From NCBI RefSeq assembly GCF_008065135.1, contig NZ_CP042914.1, forward strand, positions 310,001-374,000: a stretch of DNA of 64,000 nucleotides. The letters are read 5' to 3'. Origin of the DNA: Roseimaritima ulvae (GTDB taxonomy: Bacteria > Planctomycetota > Planctomycetia > Pirellulales > Pirellulaceae). A program made the position numbers and the translations under genes. Shown here one piece after another: positions 55,545-63,973 of this stretch. The notes beneath the pieces were generated by a model. That model was not told the origin of the DNA. It made no database searches and saw only the letters and a program-made list of their open reading frames with translations. Positions within the stretch are counted from its first letter, which is position 1. Each line of letters starts with the position of its first letter.

Positions 55545-56858
55545 ATGAGTCTGTTTGCGCAGTCGGAAGCCGAAAACTTACGCGGGGCGATGCCTCTGGC
55601 CGCTCGTATGCGCCCGCAACGACTGGACGATTTGGTCGGCCAGCAACACATTCTAGGGCCCGGTAAACTTTTGCGGCGCATGATCGATGCCGGGCGACTG
55701 GGGTCGATCATCCTGTTTGGACCTCCGGGAACCGGAAAAACCACGGTCGCCAATTTGCTGGCCAGCGAAACCGCGGGAGCCTTTCGTGAGCTTAGCGCGG
55801 TGACCAGCGGCGTCAAGGATGTCCGCGAAGTCATGCAGTGGGCCCGCGATTGTGTGGCGGCCGGGGACGCTCGACCGATTTTGTTTATCGACGAAATTCA
55901 CCGCTTCTCCAAGTCGCAGCAGGACGTGCTGTTGCCGGATGTGGAAGCTGGGATCGTGACGTTGGTCGGCGCCACCACGGCCAACCCCTTCTTCTCCGTC
56001 AACGCGGCGCTGCTCAGTCGCAGTCAGTTGTTCCAGTTGGAATCGTTGACCAGCGAAGAAATCTCGCAGCTTCTGCGGCGTGCGATCGCCGACAGCAAAA
56101 ACGGCTTGGGGTATCTGAAAATCAAGGCCGACGACGAGGCCATCGAGTTTCTGTCGAAAGTCTGCGAAGGCGACGCTCGCCGGGCACTGACGGCCCTGGA
56201 AATCGCCGTGCTGAGCGATCGCGGAGAGGGCACGATCCATTTGACTGAATCGCTGGTCCGCGAATCGGTGCAACAAAAGCAAGTTGGCTATGACGGCACC
56301 GGCGACGATCACTACGACGTCGCCAGTGCGCTGATCAAAAGCATCCGTGGCAGCGATGTGGACGCGGCCATGTACTGGCTGGCGCGGATGCTCGAAGGCG
56401 GCGAAGACATTCGTTTTATCTGTCGGCGGCTGGTGATCTTGGCCAGCGAAGACATCGGCAACGCCGACCCACAAGCGTTGTCGTTGGCCGTCGCCGCCAT
56501 GCAGGCTTGCGAATTCGTGGGGTTGCCCGAATGCCAATTAACGCTCAGTCAATGTGTGGCCTATCTGGCGTGTGCGCCGAAAAGCAACGCCGCCACGACA
56601 GCTATCGGAGCCGCTCGCAAAGACGTTCGCGAGGGGCAAATCTTGCCCGTGCCAATGCATCTTCGCGACGGTCACTACAAGGGAGCCGAAAAGTTGGGGC
56701 ACGGCGACGGCTATCAGTATTCGCACAACGAAGCCGACGGGATCGCCGCACAGGATTACCTGGGCGTCGATCGCGTGTATTACGAACCCACCGATCGAGG
56801 TTTCGAAGCCGATCTGCAGAACCGACTAAAAACCATCCGCCAACGCTTAAAGGGTTGA
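55545..56858 (+). CDS. rarA: Replication-associated recombination protein A (AAA+ ATPase)
   Basis: RarA/MgsA acts at stalled replication forks. The 437-aa product has the AAA+ motifs: Walker A LFGPPGTGKTTVANLLA near residue 60, Walker B ILFIDEIHRFSKSQQDVLLP near 115, sensor 1 VTLVGATTANPFFSVNAALL, and the GDARRALTALEIAV sensor 2 region. The C-terminal tetramerisation part contains RDGHYKGAEKLGHGDGYQYS and ends in the RarA-typical DYLGVDRVYYEPTDRGFE. I chose ATG 55545; GTG 55533 and TTG 55521 are in frame. Confidence 0.95.
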   Translation: MSLFAQSEAENLRGAMPLAARMRPQRLDDLVGQQHILGPGKLLRRMIDAGRLGSIILFGPPGTGKTTVANLLASETAGAFRELSAVTSGVKDVREVMQWARDCVAAGDARPILFIDEIHRFSKSQQDVLLPDVEAGIVTLVGATTANPFFSVNAALLSRSQLFQLESLTSEEISQLLRRAIADSKNGLGYLKIKADDEAIEFLSKVCEGDARRALTALEIAVLSDRGEGTIHLTESLVRESVQQKQVGYDGTGDDHYDVASALIKSIRGSDVDAAMYWLARMLEGGEDIRFICRRLVILASEDIGNADPQALSLAVAAMQACEFVGLPECQLTLSQCVAYLACAPKSNAATTAIGAARKDVREGQILPVPMHLRDGHYKGAEKLGHGDGYQYSHNEADGIAAQDYLGVDRVYYEPTDRGFEADLQNRLKTIRQRLKG

Positions 56859-56865
56859 TGGTCCA

Positions 56866-56999
56866 AGGTCGTTGTTCGCTCCGCGAACATAACGAAACCA
56901 TACAGTCGTAGCGTTCGCGGAGCGAACGACGACCATACGTTGCGTTCGCGGAGCGAACGACGACCTTGCGTTGCGTTCGCGGAGCGAACGACGACCATG
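56866..56999. repeat. Four CGTTCGC-GGA-GCGAACG hairpin units
   Basis: One reverse unit (GGTCGTTGTTCGCTCCGCGAAC, 56866-56887) is followed by three direct units near 56908, 56940 and 56973, each GCGTTCGCGGAGCGAACGAC then GACC. The first direct unit is headed by GTAG. The block separates rarA from the pyrophosphorylase gene and lies upstream of the latter's start. Confidence 0.87.
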
Positions 57000-57070
57000 T
57001 GTTTTGCTTGGGTTGCCGATCGGCTAACTTGTTATTGGGTTTCTTGTTCCTCCGACTCCAATTGAGCTTC

Positions 57071-58483
57071 ATGTCTTCTTCGCAAACTATTGATATCGAT
57101 TCGCTGCGAACTCGCTTGGCTCGTTACGAGCAGTCGCATCTGTTGCAGTTCTGGGATCATTTGTCGGCGACCGAGCAGCAGCGTTTGCACGACCAATTAA
57201 CGGCCATCGACTTTGACCAGCTGGCCACGTTGGTGGCGGGCAAAGCGGACGAGATTGATTTTGCCGCTTTGGCCGCTCGCAGCACCACGCCGCCGGCCGT
57301 TAACGCCAACGGGTCGGGAGCCGCTTGGACGCAGGCCGAAGCCGAAGAAAAAGGACGCCAAGCACTGGCGGCGGGCCAGGTCGGCGCGGTAATCGTGGCC
57401 GGCGGTCAGGGCACGCGATTGGGGTTTGATAAACCCAAGGGAATGTTTCCGATCGGGCCCTTGTCCGAACGCACGCTGTTCCAGATCTTTGCCGACCGGC
57501 TGTTGGCGATCGGCGACGCGTTTGGCGTTTCGATTCCGCTGTACCTGATGACCAGTCCGGCGACGCACGAAGAAACGGTCGCCTACTGGGAAGAAAATCA
57601 CTGGTTGGGTATGTCTCCCGATGACGTGCACGTGTTCTGCCAAGGCACGATGCCGGCGGTGGATCAGCGCTCGGGCAAGGTGCTGCTGGCCGACAAGGGC
57701 GAAGTCGCACTCAGCCCCGACGGCCACGGCGGCACGGTTGCGGCGCTGAAGAATTCGGGCTGTCTTGAGGACGCTCGCCGCCGCGGGATCCGTTACCTGT
57801 CCTACGGGCAGGTCGATAACCCGTTGGTGTACCTGTGCGATCCCGGTCTGATCGGGCACCACATCGCGGCCGACAGTGAAATGACCACGCAGGTCGTCCG
57901 CAAACGTTATCCCACCGAAAAGGTGGGTAACGTGGTGCTGGCCGATGACCAAGTGCAGATTATCGAATACAGCGACCTGCCCGAGCAGGCGGCTCATCAG
58001 ACCGACGAATCCGGCGAATTGAAGTTGTGGGCGGGCAGCATCGCGGTGCATGTGTGCGATGTCGATTTCCTGGAACGAATGAGCTCCCAGGCCGATGCCC
58101 TGCCCTTCCATCGCGCCAATAAAAAGGTGCCGTACGTCGACGAGCATGGTGACGAGGTTTCGCCATCGGAACCCAATGCGATCAAGTTCGAACGCTTTAT
58201 CTTCGACTTGCTGCCGGCGGCCAAGAACGCGTTTGTGGTCGAAGGCCGACCGGAAGAGATTTTTGCACCGGTGAAAAACGCTGATGGAGCTCCGGCCGAT
58301 ACGCCCGAACTGGCTCGGCAAGCCATCGTCGACCAGGCTCGCCGCCGTTTGCAAGAGGCCGGCGTGGAAGTGGCCGAAGGCGTGCAGGTGGAAATCAATC
58401 CCCGCTTCGCCGTCGACGTCGGCACGCTGCGAGCCAAGCTGGCCGGCCAGCCAAAGATCGATCGCGATACCTACCTGCAGTAG
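57071..58483 (+). CDS. UDP-sugar pyrophosphorylase (UAP1/UDPGP family)
   Basis: The 470-aa cytoplasmic enzyme belongs to the UDPGP family of eukaryote-like UTP:sugar-1-phosphate uridylyltransferases. Key blocks are VIVAGGQGTRLGFDKPKGMF near residue 110 (nucleotide binding, Lys at the phosphate), LYLMTSPATHEETVAYWEEN, GTMPAVDQRSGKVLLADKGE, and NPLVYLCDPGLIGHHIAADS. The pattern is closer to UDP-N-acetylglucosamine pyrophosphorylase (UAP1) than to bacterial GalU, but substrate choice between GlcNAc-1-P, Glc-1-P and others cannot be settled. The start at ATG 57071 avoids reading through the repeat block. Confidence 0.9.
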   Translation: MSSSQTIDIDSLRTRLARYEQSHLLQFWDHLSATEQQRLHDQLTAIDFDQLATLVAGKADEIDFAALAARSTTPPAVNANGSGAAWTQAEAEEKGRQALAAGQVGAVIVAGGQGTRLGFDKPKGMFPIGPLSERTLFQIFADRLLAIGDAFGVSIPLYLMTSPATHEETVAYWEENHWLGMSPDDVHVFCQGTMPAVDQRSGKVLLADKGEVALSPDGHGGTVAALKNSGCLEDARRRGIRYLSYGQVDNPLVYLCDPGLIGHHIAADSEMTTQVVRKRYPTEKVGNVVLADDQVQIIEYSDLPEQAAHQTDESGELKLWAGSIAVHVCDVDFLERMSSQADALPFHRANKKVPYVDEHGDEVSPSEPNAIKFERFIFDLLPAAKNAFVVEGRPEEIFAPVKNADGAPADTPELARQAIVDQARRRLQEAGVEVAEGVQVEINPRFAVDVGTLRAKLAGQPKIDRDTYLQ

Positions 58484-58497
58484 CGGAGACATCACCC

Positions 58498-58563
58498 GTA
58501 GCCGAACTCGCCAGAGTTTGGAGGCTTGGGGGTGCCGGTCCAATCTCTGGCGAGATCGGCTAC
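58498..58563. repeat. Inverted pair of REP-like hairpins (CGCCAG loop)
   Basis: The left copy GTAGCCGAACTCGCCAGAGT and TTGGA and the right copy, reversed, GTAGCCGATCTCGCCAGAGA and TTGGA are both intact but have different, fully paired stems. The pair lies between two convergent genes. Confidence 0.87.
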
Positions 58564-58581
58564 GAAGAAATTTGAAGTACG

Positions 58582-59118
58582 CTAGGACTGGGCGACCATT
58601 TTGATGATCTGGCGGCAGAAGGCCGGCAGGTCGTCCGGGCGGCGGCTGCAGATAAAATGGCGATCCACCACCACTTCGGCGTCTTCGTAAATCGCTCCGG
58701 CGTTGACCAGGTCGTCTTTGATGCCGGGCGAGCCGGTGACGCGAACGCCGCGGTAGACGCCGGCGGAGATCGGGATCCAGCCGCCGTGGCAGACCGCCGC
58801 GATGCACTTGCCGGCGGCGGCAAAGTCGCGGACCAGCTGCAGCACCTGGGCGTCTCGCCGCAGTTTGTCGGGCATGAAACCACCCGGCACGATCAAGCCG
58901 TCGAAATCGGCTTCGCGCATGTCCGCCAGGGCGGCCTCGCTGCGGCAGGGGTAGCCGTGTTTGCCCGCGTACGTCTGCTCTGCTTCCGGGCCCGCCATGA
59001 CCACGCTGCCCCCGGCTTCTTCCAGCCGCAGCTTGGGATACCAGACCTCCAGATCCTCGTAGATTTCGCCGACGAACATTAAAAATCGTTTATTGGCCAG
59101 GGGCTGCTGTTCTAGCAT
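58582..59118 (-). CDS. DJ-1/PfpI family protein
   Basis: The 178-aa protein has the type I glutamine-amidotransferase-like fold. The start RFLMFVGEIYEDLEVWYP carries the Glu of the active site, FDGLIVPGGFMPDKLRRD precedes the nucleophile elbow, and CIAAVCHGGWIPISAG (about residues 100-115) holds the catalytic Cys-His pair. Members include intracellular proteases, deglycases and hydratases; the exact reaction is open. It is divergent from dapL, 72 bp apart. Confidence 0.92.
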   Translation of the reverse strand: MLEQQPLANKRFLMFVGEIYEDLEVWYPKLRLEEAGGSVVMAGPEAEQTYAGKHGYPCRSEAALADMREADFDGLIVPGGFMPDKLRRDAQVLQLVRDFAAAGKCIAAVCHGGWIPISAGVYRGVRVTGSPGIKDDLVNAGAIYEDAEVVVDRHFICSRRPDDLPAFCRQIIKMVAQS

Positions 59119-59190
59119 CGGGGCTCTCTGTTAGGCTGACGGGCTCGTATTTGGAAACTTTGTTGTAACCTTTGTCAGCCTATTCGAATC

Positions 59191-60453
59191 ATGTCCACGA
59201 CTGAACAGCCCACCAGCGAAACCGCTGATCCCTATTTCCAGCAACTGTTTGCCGATCGCATCGGCGGTGCCAATTACGGTAAAGGCACGGCGATCTACAA
59301 ATTTGAAAAGATCAAACGCGCCAAACGCAAGGCTCTGGCCGACCATCCGCAGCGTGAATTGCTGGACTTCGGCATCGGCGAAAACGACTCCATGGCCGCC
59401 CCCCAAGTCCGTAAGACGATGGAAGCGGAAGTCAACAAACCCGAAAACCGCGGCTACGCCGACAATGGTGTGGCGGAATACAAAGCCGCCGCAGCGCGCT
59501 TCATGCAACGCCAGTTTGGCGTCCAGCTGGACCCCGAAACCCAGATCAACCACTGCATCGGCAGCAAGCCGGCTTACGCCATGCTGCCGGCCTGTTTCAT
59601 CAATCCCGGCGACATCACGATGATGACCGTGCCCGGCTACCCGGTCGCCGGCACGCATACGCAGTACTACGGCGGCGAAGTTTTCAAATTGCCGCTGCTG
59701 GCCGAAAACGGTTTTCTGCCCGATTTGGACAAGGTCCCCGACGACATCTACCGCCGCACCAAGATGCTGGTGTTGAACTATCCCAACAGCCCCACCGGCC
59801 GCACGGCGCCGGCGGAGTTCTTTGAGAAAGTCGTGGCGCTGGCCAAAGAGAAACAGTTTATCGTCGTCCACGACGCGGCCCATATCATGCTGACCTTTGA
59901 TGGCCAGCCACGCAGCTTTCTGCAGACGCCCGGTGCCATGGACGTGGGCGTCGAAGTCCACTCGATGAGCAAGGGCTACGACATGATCGGCTGGCGAATG
60001 GGCTGGGTCTGCGGGCACCCGCAAATCGTCCGCGCCTTTGCCGACGTCAAGGACAACAGCGACAGTGGTCAGTTCATCGCCACGCAAATCGCCGCCGCCG
60101 CGGCCTTGGACGATGATTCCATCCCGGCCGCGATCAACGCCAAGTACCGTCGCCGTGCGGAAAAGCTGGTCGCCGTGCTGAAAGACTGTGGCTTCCAATG
60201 TGAAATGCCCGGCGGCACGTATTTCATCTACACCGCCGCCCCCAAGGGCACCGTCGACGGTGTGGAATTCCCGGCAGCCGAAGACGCCACGCGGCACTTG
60301 ATCGAACAGCACGGCATCGTGACCGTGCCCTGGGACGATGCGGGCCCGTTCCTGCGGTTTAGCGTCACCTATGTGGCCGCCGATGAAGCCGCCGAAGACG
60401 CTTTGATGGAAGAAACCCGCCAGCGGTTGTCGGCCGCCAAACTGCGGTTCTAA
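59191..60453 (+). CDS. dapL: LL-diaminopimelate aminotransferase
   Basis: DapL converts tetrahydrodipicolinate directly to LL-diaminopimelate, the short route to lysine and peptidoglycan precursors. The 420-aa product has ADRIGGANYGKGTAIYKFEK near the start, LLDFGIGENDSMAAP, MLVLNYPNSPTGRTAP, FIVVHDAAHIMLTFDG (PLP Asp), and EVHSMSKGYDMIGWRMGWVC, whose Lys binds PLP (about residue 260). The DapL pathway is usual for planctomycetes, which fits. The wording of substrate specificity within class I/II aminotransferases carries slight uncertainty. Confidence 0.88.
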   Translation: MSTTEQPTSETADPYFQQLFADRIGGANYGKGTAIYKFEKIKRAKRKALADHPQRELLDFGIGENDSMAAPQVRKTMEAEVNKPENRGYADNGVAEYKAAAARFMQRQFGVQLDPETQINHCIGSKPAYAMLPACFINPGDITMMTVPGYPVAGTHTQYYGGEVFKLPLLAENGFLPDLDKVPDDIYRRTKMLVLNYPNSPTGRTAPAEFFEKVVALAKEKQFIVVHDAAHIMLTFDGQPRSFLQTPGAMDVGVEVHSMSKGYDMIGWRMGWVCGHPQIVRAFADVKDNSDSGQFIATQIAAAAALDDDSIPAAINAKYRRRAEKLVAVLKDCGFQCEMPGGTYFIYTAAPKGTVDGVEFPAAEDATRHLIEQHGIVTVPWDDAGPFLRFSVTYVAADEAAEDALMEETRQRLSAAKLRF

Positions 60454-60460
60454 GGACGCT

Positions 60461-60718
60461 AGGGAGCGTTCTCAAATAAGTCACCGAATCAAATTGTAGC
60501 GGCAGGGCGCAAGCCCTCCGGTTTTACGGCACCGGACGGCTTGCGCCGTTCCGCTAGTTTGCGGCACCGGACGGCTTGCGCCGTTCTAGGGAGCGTTCTC
60601 AAATAAGTCACCGAATCGAATTGTAGCGGCAGGGCGCAAGCCCTCCGGTTTTGCGGCACCGAACGGCTTGCGCCGTTCCGCTAGTTTGCGGCACCGGACG
60701 GCTTGCGCCGTTCCGCTA
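60461..60718. repeat. Tandem duplication of a 127-bp repeat-bearing segment
   Basis: AGGGAGCGTTCTCAAATAAG starts at 60461 and again at 60588, and the two segments match over their whole length apart from a few bases. Each contains GTAGCGGCAGGGCGCAAGCC and CTCC (hairpin with GCAA loop) and two copies of GGCACCGGACGGCTTGCGCC. The ~310-bp gap between dapL and the DUF6807 gene, which converge, holds nothing else I recognise. Confidence 0.88.
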
Positions 60719-60761
60719 AGGCGGTAACTGAGCTGGTACTCGGTATGTCAGCCTGGAAAGG

Positions 60762-61754
60762 CTACTTGCCTTTGGCGTAGGCTTGCCAGTGTTTGTCGAT
60801 GTCTTCGACATCCGGCGGGCCGTCGTGGACCAGGTATCGATATCGCGCCTGATAGGGGTTGTCGGGCGTGATCTCAAAACCTTCTTGCACCATCGGCGCA
60901 AAACAAAAATACGGCATCGTGGGGTGCAGCCGTACCGCTTGCGGCGCCCGCAGATTACTGGGATGGCTGAGCATCGCGATGCCGACGGTCTGGCCGTCGA
61001 CCGAGCCGTACATATCAACCCAACGAGCCGTGGTGTGGTTGCCATCGTCACGGTCGTGCCCTTCGCTGGTCAGAAACTGACAGCCGATCGCGTCCGTTTT
61101 AAACCACTGGTTGTGGCCTCGCAACGCCATCCCACCATAGTGGTATTTCAACAGCCGAAGCGGTTTGTCTGAAACGCAGCGCTGCTGCACGGCGATGTCG
61201 AACACGTGGTACGGCCCGGTCCGCGGGTGAACATGCACCGTCCAGGTTTCCAACAACACCGAAACCGGATCGTCGCCTTGCGTGAGGTCTTGATAGATGT
61301 GTTCGACGACAAACTGCGCGCCGCGATCGTCGTTGGTGGTCGAAACAACTCGCTTGTGCACGACGCGGCCGGTGCCTTTGTGGAGGTTCCAGAAATCGAC
61401 CGCATGGCCATCAAATTCGGTCTTCACCCAAGCACCGAACAGAGCGTGTTGATGGGCGTGGTCGGGCGAGAAGTCGCCGGTGACGATAGTCCCTGCAGGC
61501 GTGCGGACGGGGTGGATGTAGCCGCTCCGCCGATAGATCGCATCGAGCTCCGGTGGCGCGGGAACCGTGGCCGTGTGGTAACGCAATGCTTCGACCTCGC
61601 CGGTGCGAACCACCAACGCCCCCTGCTGCGGTTCCACGCGACTGGGTTGTGGAGGGCCGGAGGATGGGGCGGGTTGTTGAGCGGTGAGTGTCGTGGCGAC
61701 CAGCAGGCCGGATGCCAGCGCAAAGGGGAGAGGGATGAGCCAGGAGGAACGCAT
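60762..61754 (-). CDS. Exported DUF6807 (PmoA-like) family protein
   Basis: The 330-aa protein has a signal peptide (LIPLPFALASGLLVATTLTA). The mature part includes YRRSGYIHPVRTPAGTIVTG, DFSPDHAHQHALFGAWVKTE (HxHQHxxF-type motif) and HYGGMALRGHNQWF, which match the planctomycete family annotated as PmoA-like / DUF6807. The C-terminus RYRYLVHDGPPDVEDIDKHW is also typical. Despite the name there is no sign of methane oxidation: no partner subunits and no membrane helices beyond the signal. GGAG precedes the ATG by 5 nt. Confidence 0.8.
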   Translation of the reverse strand: MRSSWLIPLPFALASGLLVATTLTAQQPAPSSGPPQPSRVEPQQGALVVRTGEVEALRYHTATVPAPPELDAIYRRSGYIHPVRTPAGTIVTGDFSPDHAHQHALFGAWVKTEFDGHAVDFWNLHKGTGRVVHKRVVSTTNDDRGAQFVVEHIYQDLTQGDDPVSVLLETWTVHVHPRTGPYHVFDIAVQQRCVSDKPLRLLKYHYGGMALRGHNQWFKTDAIGCQFLTSEGHDRDDGNHTTARWVDMYGSVDGQTVGIAMLSHPSNLRAPQAVRLHPTMPYFCFAPMVQEGFEITPDNPYQARYRYLVHDGPPDVEDIDKHWQAYAKGK

Positions 61755-61861
61755 GAGGACTCCAAAGCGGGAATTGGTAGAAGGGCTAGGCCGAGCCTAC
61801 TATCATACAAGCTTCTTCCCCACCCTGACGCTCCTTGATTTACCCACGCGAAGGTCTCTCC

Positions 61862-62599
61862 ATGCGCTCGCTGTTGCTTACCGTCTGTTTGTTATCGGTC
61901 TTGTTGCCGGCCGCCGAAGCACAAGATGCCCCGGCTACCACGGCGGCGGATACCTCTCAGAAGCCCGTCTATGCAGCCTACGAAGCGGCCGCGAGCAAAC
62001 GCTGGGAGTCCGCCATTGCGGCTTTGGAAAAATTGGATCAGCAGCAAACGCATCCCGACGACGCGGTGCTGTTTGTGGGCAGCAGCAGCATCCGCTTGTG
62101 GGACACTTTGGCTGAAGACATGTGGCCCTATGACACGATTCGCCGCGGCTACGGCGGCGCCCGGTATTCGGATCTGGCCGTGTTCGCCAAACGCTTGATC
62201 GAGCCCCACAAGTATCGGGCCTTGGTATTGTTTGTCGCCAACGATGTGACCGGTGGCGACCAGGATCGCACGCCCGAGGAAGTCGCCGAATTGTTGCGGT
62301 ACGTGATCCACGTCTCGCGAGCTCACCAGCCCGACGCGCCGGTGTTTGTGTTGGAGGTCACGCCGACGGCAAGCCGTTGGAAGGTGTGGCCGGAAATTCG
62401 TGAAGTCAACGCGGCGATGCGGGACGTTTGTTTGACCGAACCAAACACCTATCTGGTTCCCACGGCGGAGTATTTTCTGGACGAAGAAAACCAACCGATC
62501 GAAAAACTGTTTCGCAGCGATCGGCTGCATCTGACCCACGACGGCTACAAAATCTGGACGGAAATATTGAAGCGCCGATTTGAAGAAGTGTTGCAGTAG
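61862..62599 (+). CDS. Exported SGNH/GDSL hydrolase
   Basis: The 245-aa protein has a signal peptide (MRSLLLTVCLLSVLLPAAEA). Block I is DAVLFVGSSSIRLWDTLAED (catalytic Ser near residue 82), block III LVLFVANDVTGGDQDRTPEE gives the Asn, and LFRSDRLHLTHDGYKIWTEI near the end gives the Asp and His. It is shorter than the SGNH protein at 17.5 kb and lacks its N-terminal domain. Expected to hydrolyse an ester, probably from a carbohydrate. Start ATG 61862 begins at the signal peptide. Confidence 0.9.
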   Translation: MRSLLLTVCLLSVLLPAAEAQDAPATTAADTSQKPVYAAYEAAASKRWESAIAALEKLDQQQTHPDDAVLFVGSSSIRLWDTLAEDMWPYDTIRRGYGGARYSDLAVFAKRLIEPHKYRALVLFVANDVTGGDQDRTPEEVAELLRYVIHVSRAHQPDAPVFVLEVTPTASRWKVWPEIREVNAAMRDVCLTEPNTYLVPTAEYFLDEENQPIEKLFRSDRLHLTHDGYKIWTEILKRRFEEVLQ

Positions 62600-62609
62600 C
62601 AGAAGCCGC

Positions 62610-62884
62610 GTAGCATGGCCCCCCGGCCCGTGTGGCTATTTCGTAGCATGGGCCCCTGGCCCGTGTGGGCAGCGACGACGCTCCTGCTAACACGGTGGGC
62701 ATGCGCTGGCAAAAAAGATGATTCGACACGACAGCCCACCGGGGAGGACCTGCTTCTGACAGCCGCGCGAGATTGCAAAATGCAAAATGCAAAATGTAAA
62801 ATGTAAAGTTGCAAAGTTGCCGCAGCCGTTATTCCTTTAGTCCTGGGGCTCCTGCTGCTTACACGGGCCGGGGGCCCATGCTAC
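62610..62884. repeat. GGGCC-type REP-like repeats (two forward, one reverse) with low-complexity spacer
   Basis: Forward copies begin at 62610 and 62643; a reverse copy ends at 62884. Between them lies a short direct repetition, TGCAAAATGCAAAATGCAAA (62774-62800), of no evident function. The flanking genes converge here and no gene is visible in the gap. Confidence 0.83.
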
Positions 62885-62897
62885 TGGCTTATGCTGC

Positions 62898-63860
62898 TTA
62901 GTTGGCTTTGGTGAATTGGATGGCTTTGCTGCCGGGCAGTTGCAGGTCGAAGCCTTTGGTGCCGTTCAGGCGGACTGTGCCCTGCAGTTTGGTGCCATCG
63001 TCGCCCGTCAAATTCAACGTTTGACCGCTCAGCGAAAACGTGCCGTTGGAGCGCGTTGTGTTGGCGCCTTTGGCGATCGCCAAAATGAATTTTCCATTGG
63101 CGTCCAGCTTCATCGCGATGGCTTCTTTTTTTCCTCGGTCCGCGGCCCAAGTGCCCAGCAAAGCGGAAACGGTTAGTGAGGACGTGCCCGGTTGAGGTGC
63201 GCTCGGTGCGGTGGTGGGTTGGGTCGCCGCGGTTTTGGTTTTGTTTTTAGTTTGGGTTTTGCTTTTGGCTTTGGACAGGTTCCAGGCCGCTTCGTTGTCG
63301 ACGGCGATGTCGGCCAAGCGTTCGAGTTGGCGTTTGAGGCTGGCCGTGGTGACGCCGCGGTTGCTGATCCGCTGCCGCAGTTCGATGCGTTTGTTCTCGG
63401 CGTCATAAGCAAAGAAGGCGGGCGCAAAGTTGCGGCTGGCGGCCATCAGTTCCAGCAGTTTTTCCGGCGACACGTCGGCTTCGTCGTAGTCGTTGCCCAG
63501 GGCCTTGAGCAGCAGGGCCAGTTCCAGTTGATCGTCGTCGTAGAACACGCTGACGCGAACCGGAATGTTCCACTTGTCGCGACGGATCTTCGTCGCCACC
63601 ACGCGGGTGTTGACCGATTTGGCTTGGAAATCTGCCGCTTCCAGCAGGCTGGTCAAGGCCGAGGCGCCAGTGACCCGCGCTGGGCGAGGGGCGGATGAGG
63701 TGGGCGCGTCGGGGCTGTCGTCGGCTTGGGCGAAGGGCGCGTCAATGGATACGTTGGAGAACAAATCATCGCCGGCTCGAACGGTGCAAAGCGACCCGGC
63801 ATGCAAGATGAAACCGGTGACCAGCATCCATCCCGGTAAACGTGGCAGCGAGATTGTCAT
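62898..63860 (-). CDS. Exported hypothetical protein with Lys/Thr-rich linker
   Basis: I do not recognise the family as a whole. The 320-aa product has a signal segment (LPGWMLVTGFILHAGSLC), an N-terminal alpha/beta domain (about 60-190, with TSLLEAADFQAKSVNTRVVA), a low-complexity Lys/Thr/Pro linker near 200-225 (SKAKSKTQTKNKTKTAAT), and a small C-terminal beta domain (LLGTWAADRGKKEAIAMKLD onward) that looks lipocalin-like, as in proteins that begin GTW. ATG 63860 is preferred over GTG 63869 because AGGTGA lies just upstream. Confidence 0.72.
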   Translation of the reverse strand: MTISLPRLPGWMLVTGFILHAGSLCTVRAGDDLFSNVSIDAPFAQADDSPDAPTSSAPRPARVTGASALTSLLEAADFQAKSVNTRVVATKIRRDKWNIPVRVSVFYDDDQLELALLLKALGNDYDEADVSPEKLLELMAASRNFAPAFFAYDAENKRIELRQRISNRGVTTASLKRQLERLADIAVDNEAAWNLSKAKSKTQTKNKTKTAATQPTTAPSAPQPGTSSLTVSALLGTWAADRGKKEAIAMKLDANGKFILAIAKGANTTRSNGTFSLSGQTLNLTGDDGTKLQGTVRLNGTKGFDLQLPGSKAIQFTKAN

Positions 63861-63973
63861 GGAATTCACCTGGAAAAAACGCGTGCAAGGAACGCCGCAG
63901 CCGGAAGTCGGCGGCGGTGGGTACCTTTACAAGCGTCGTCGTCGAGCAGGTGTTACCAAGAAATTTTAATTCC

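Noticed and set aside
57197-58807. Long minus-strand frame of 536 codons
   Set aside because: Antisense to the UDP-sugar pyrophosphorylase and running through a REP pair into the PfpI gene; no recognisable domain.
60762-61754. Methane monooxygenase subunit
   Set aside because: The family name PmoA-like is historical; no membrane helices, copper motifs or partner genes are present.
63859-63969. Small plus-strand frame with a basic end (YLYKRRRRAGVTKKF)
   Set aside because: It overlaps the start and likely ribosome-binding site of the gene on the other strand and has no Shine-Dalgarno site. Its basic end resembles ribosomal-type miniproteins, but support is too weak.
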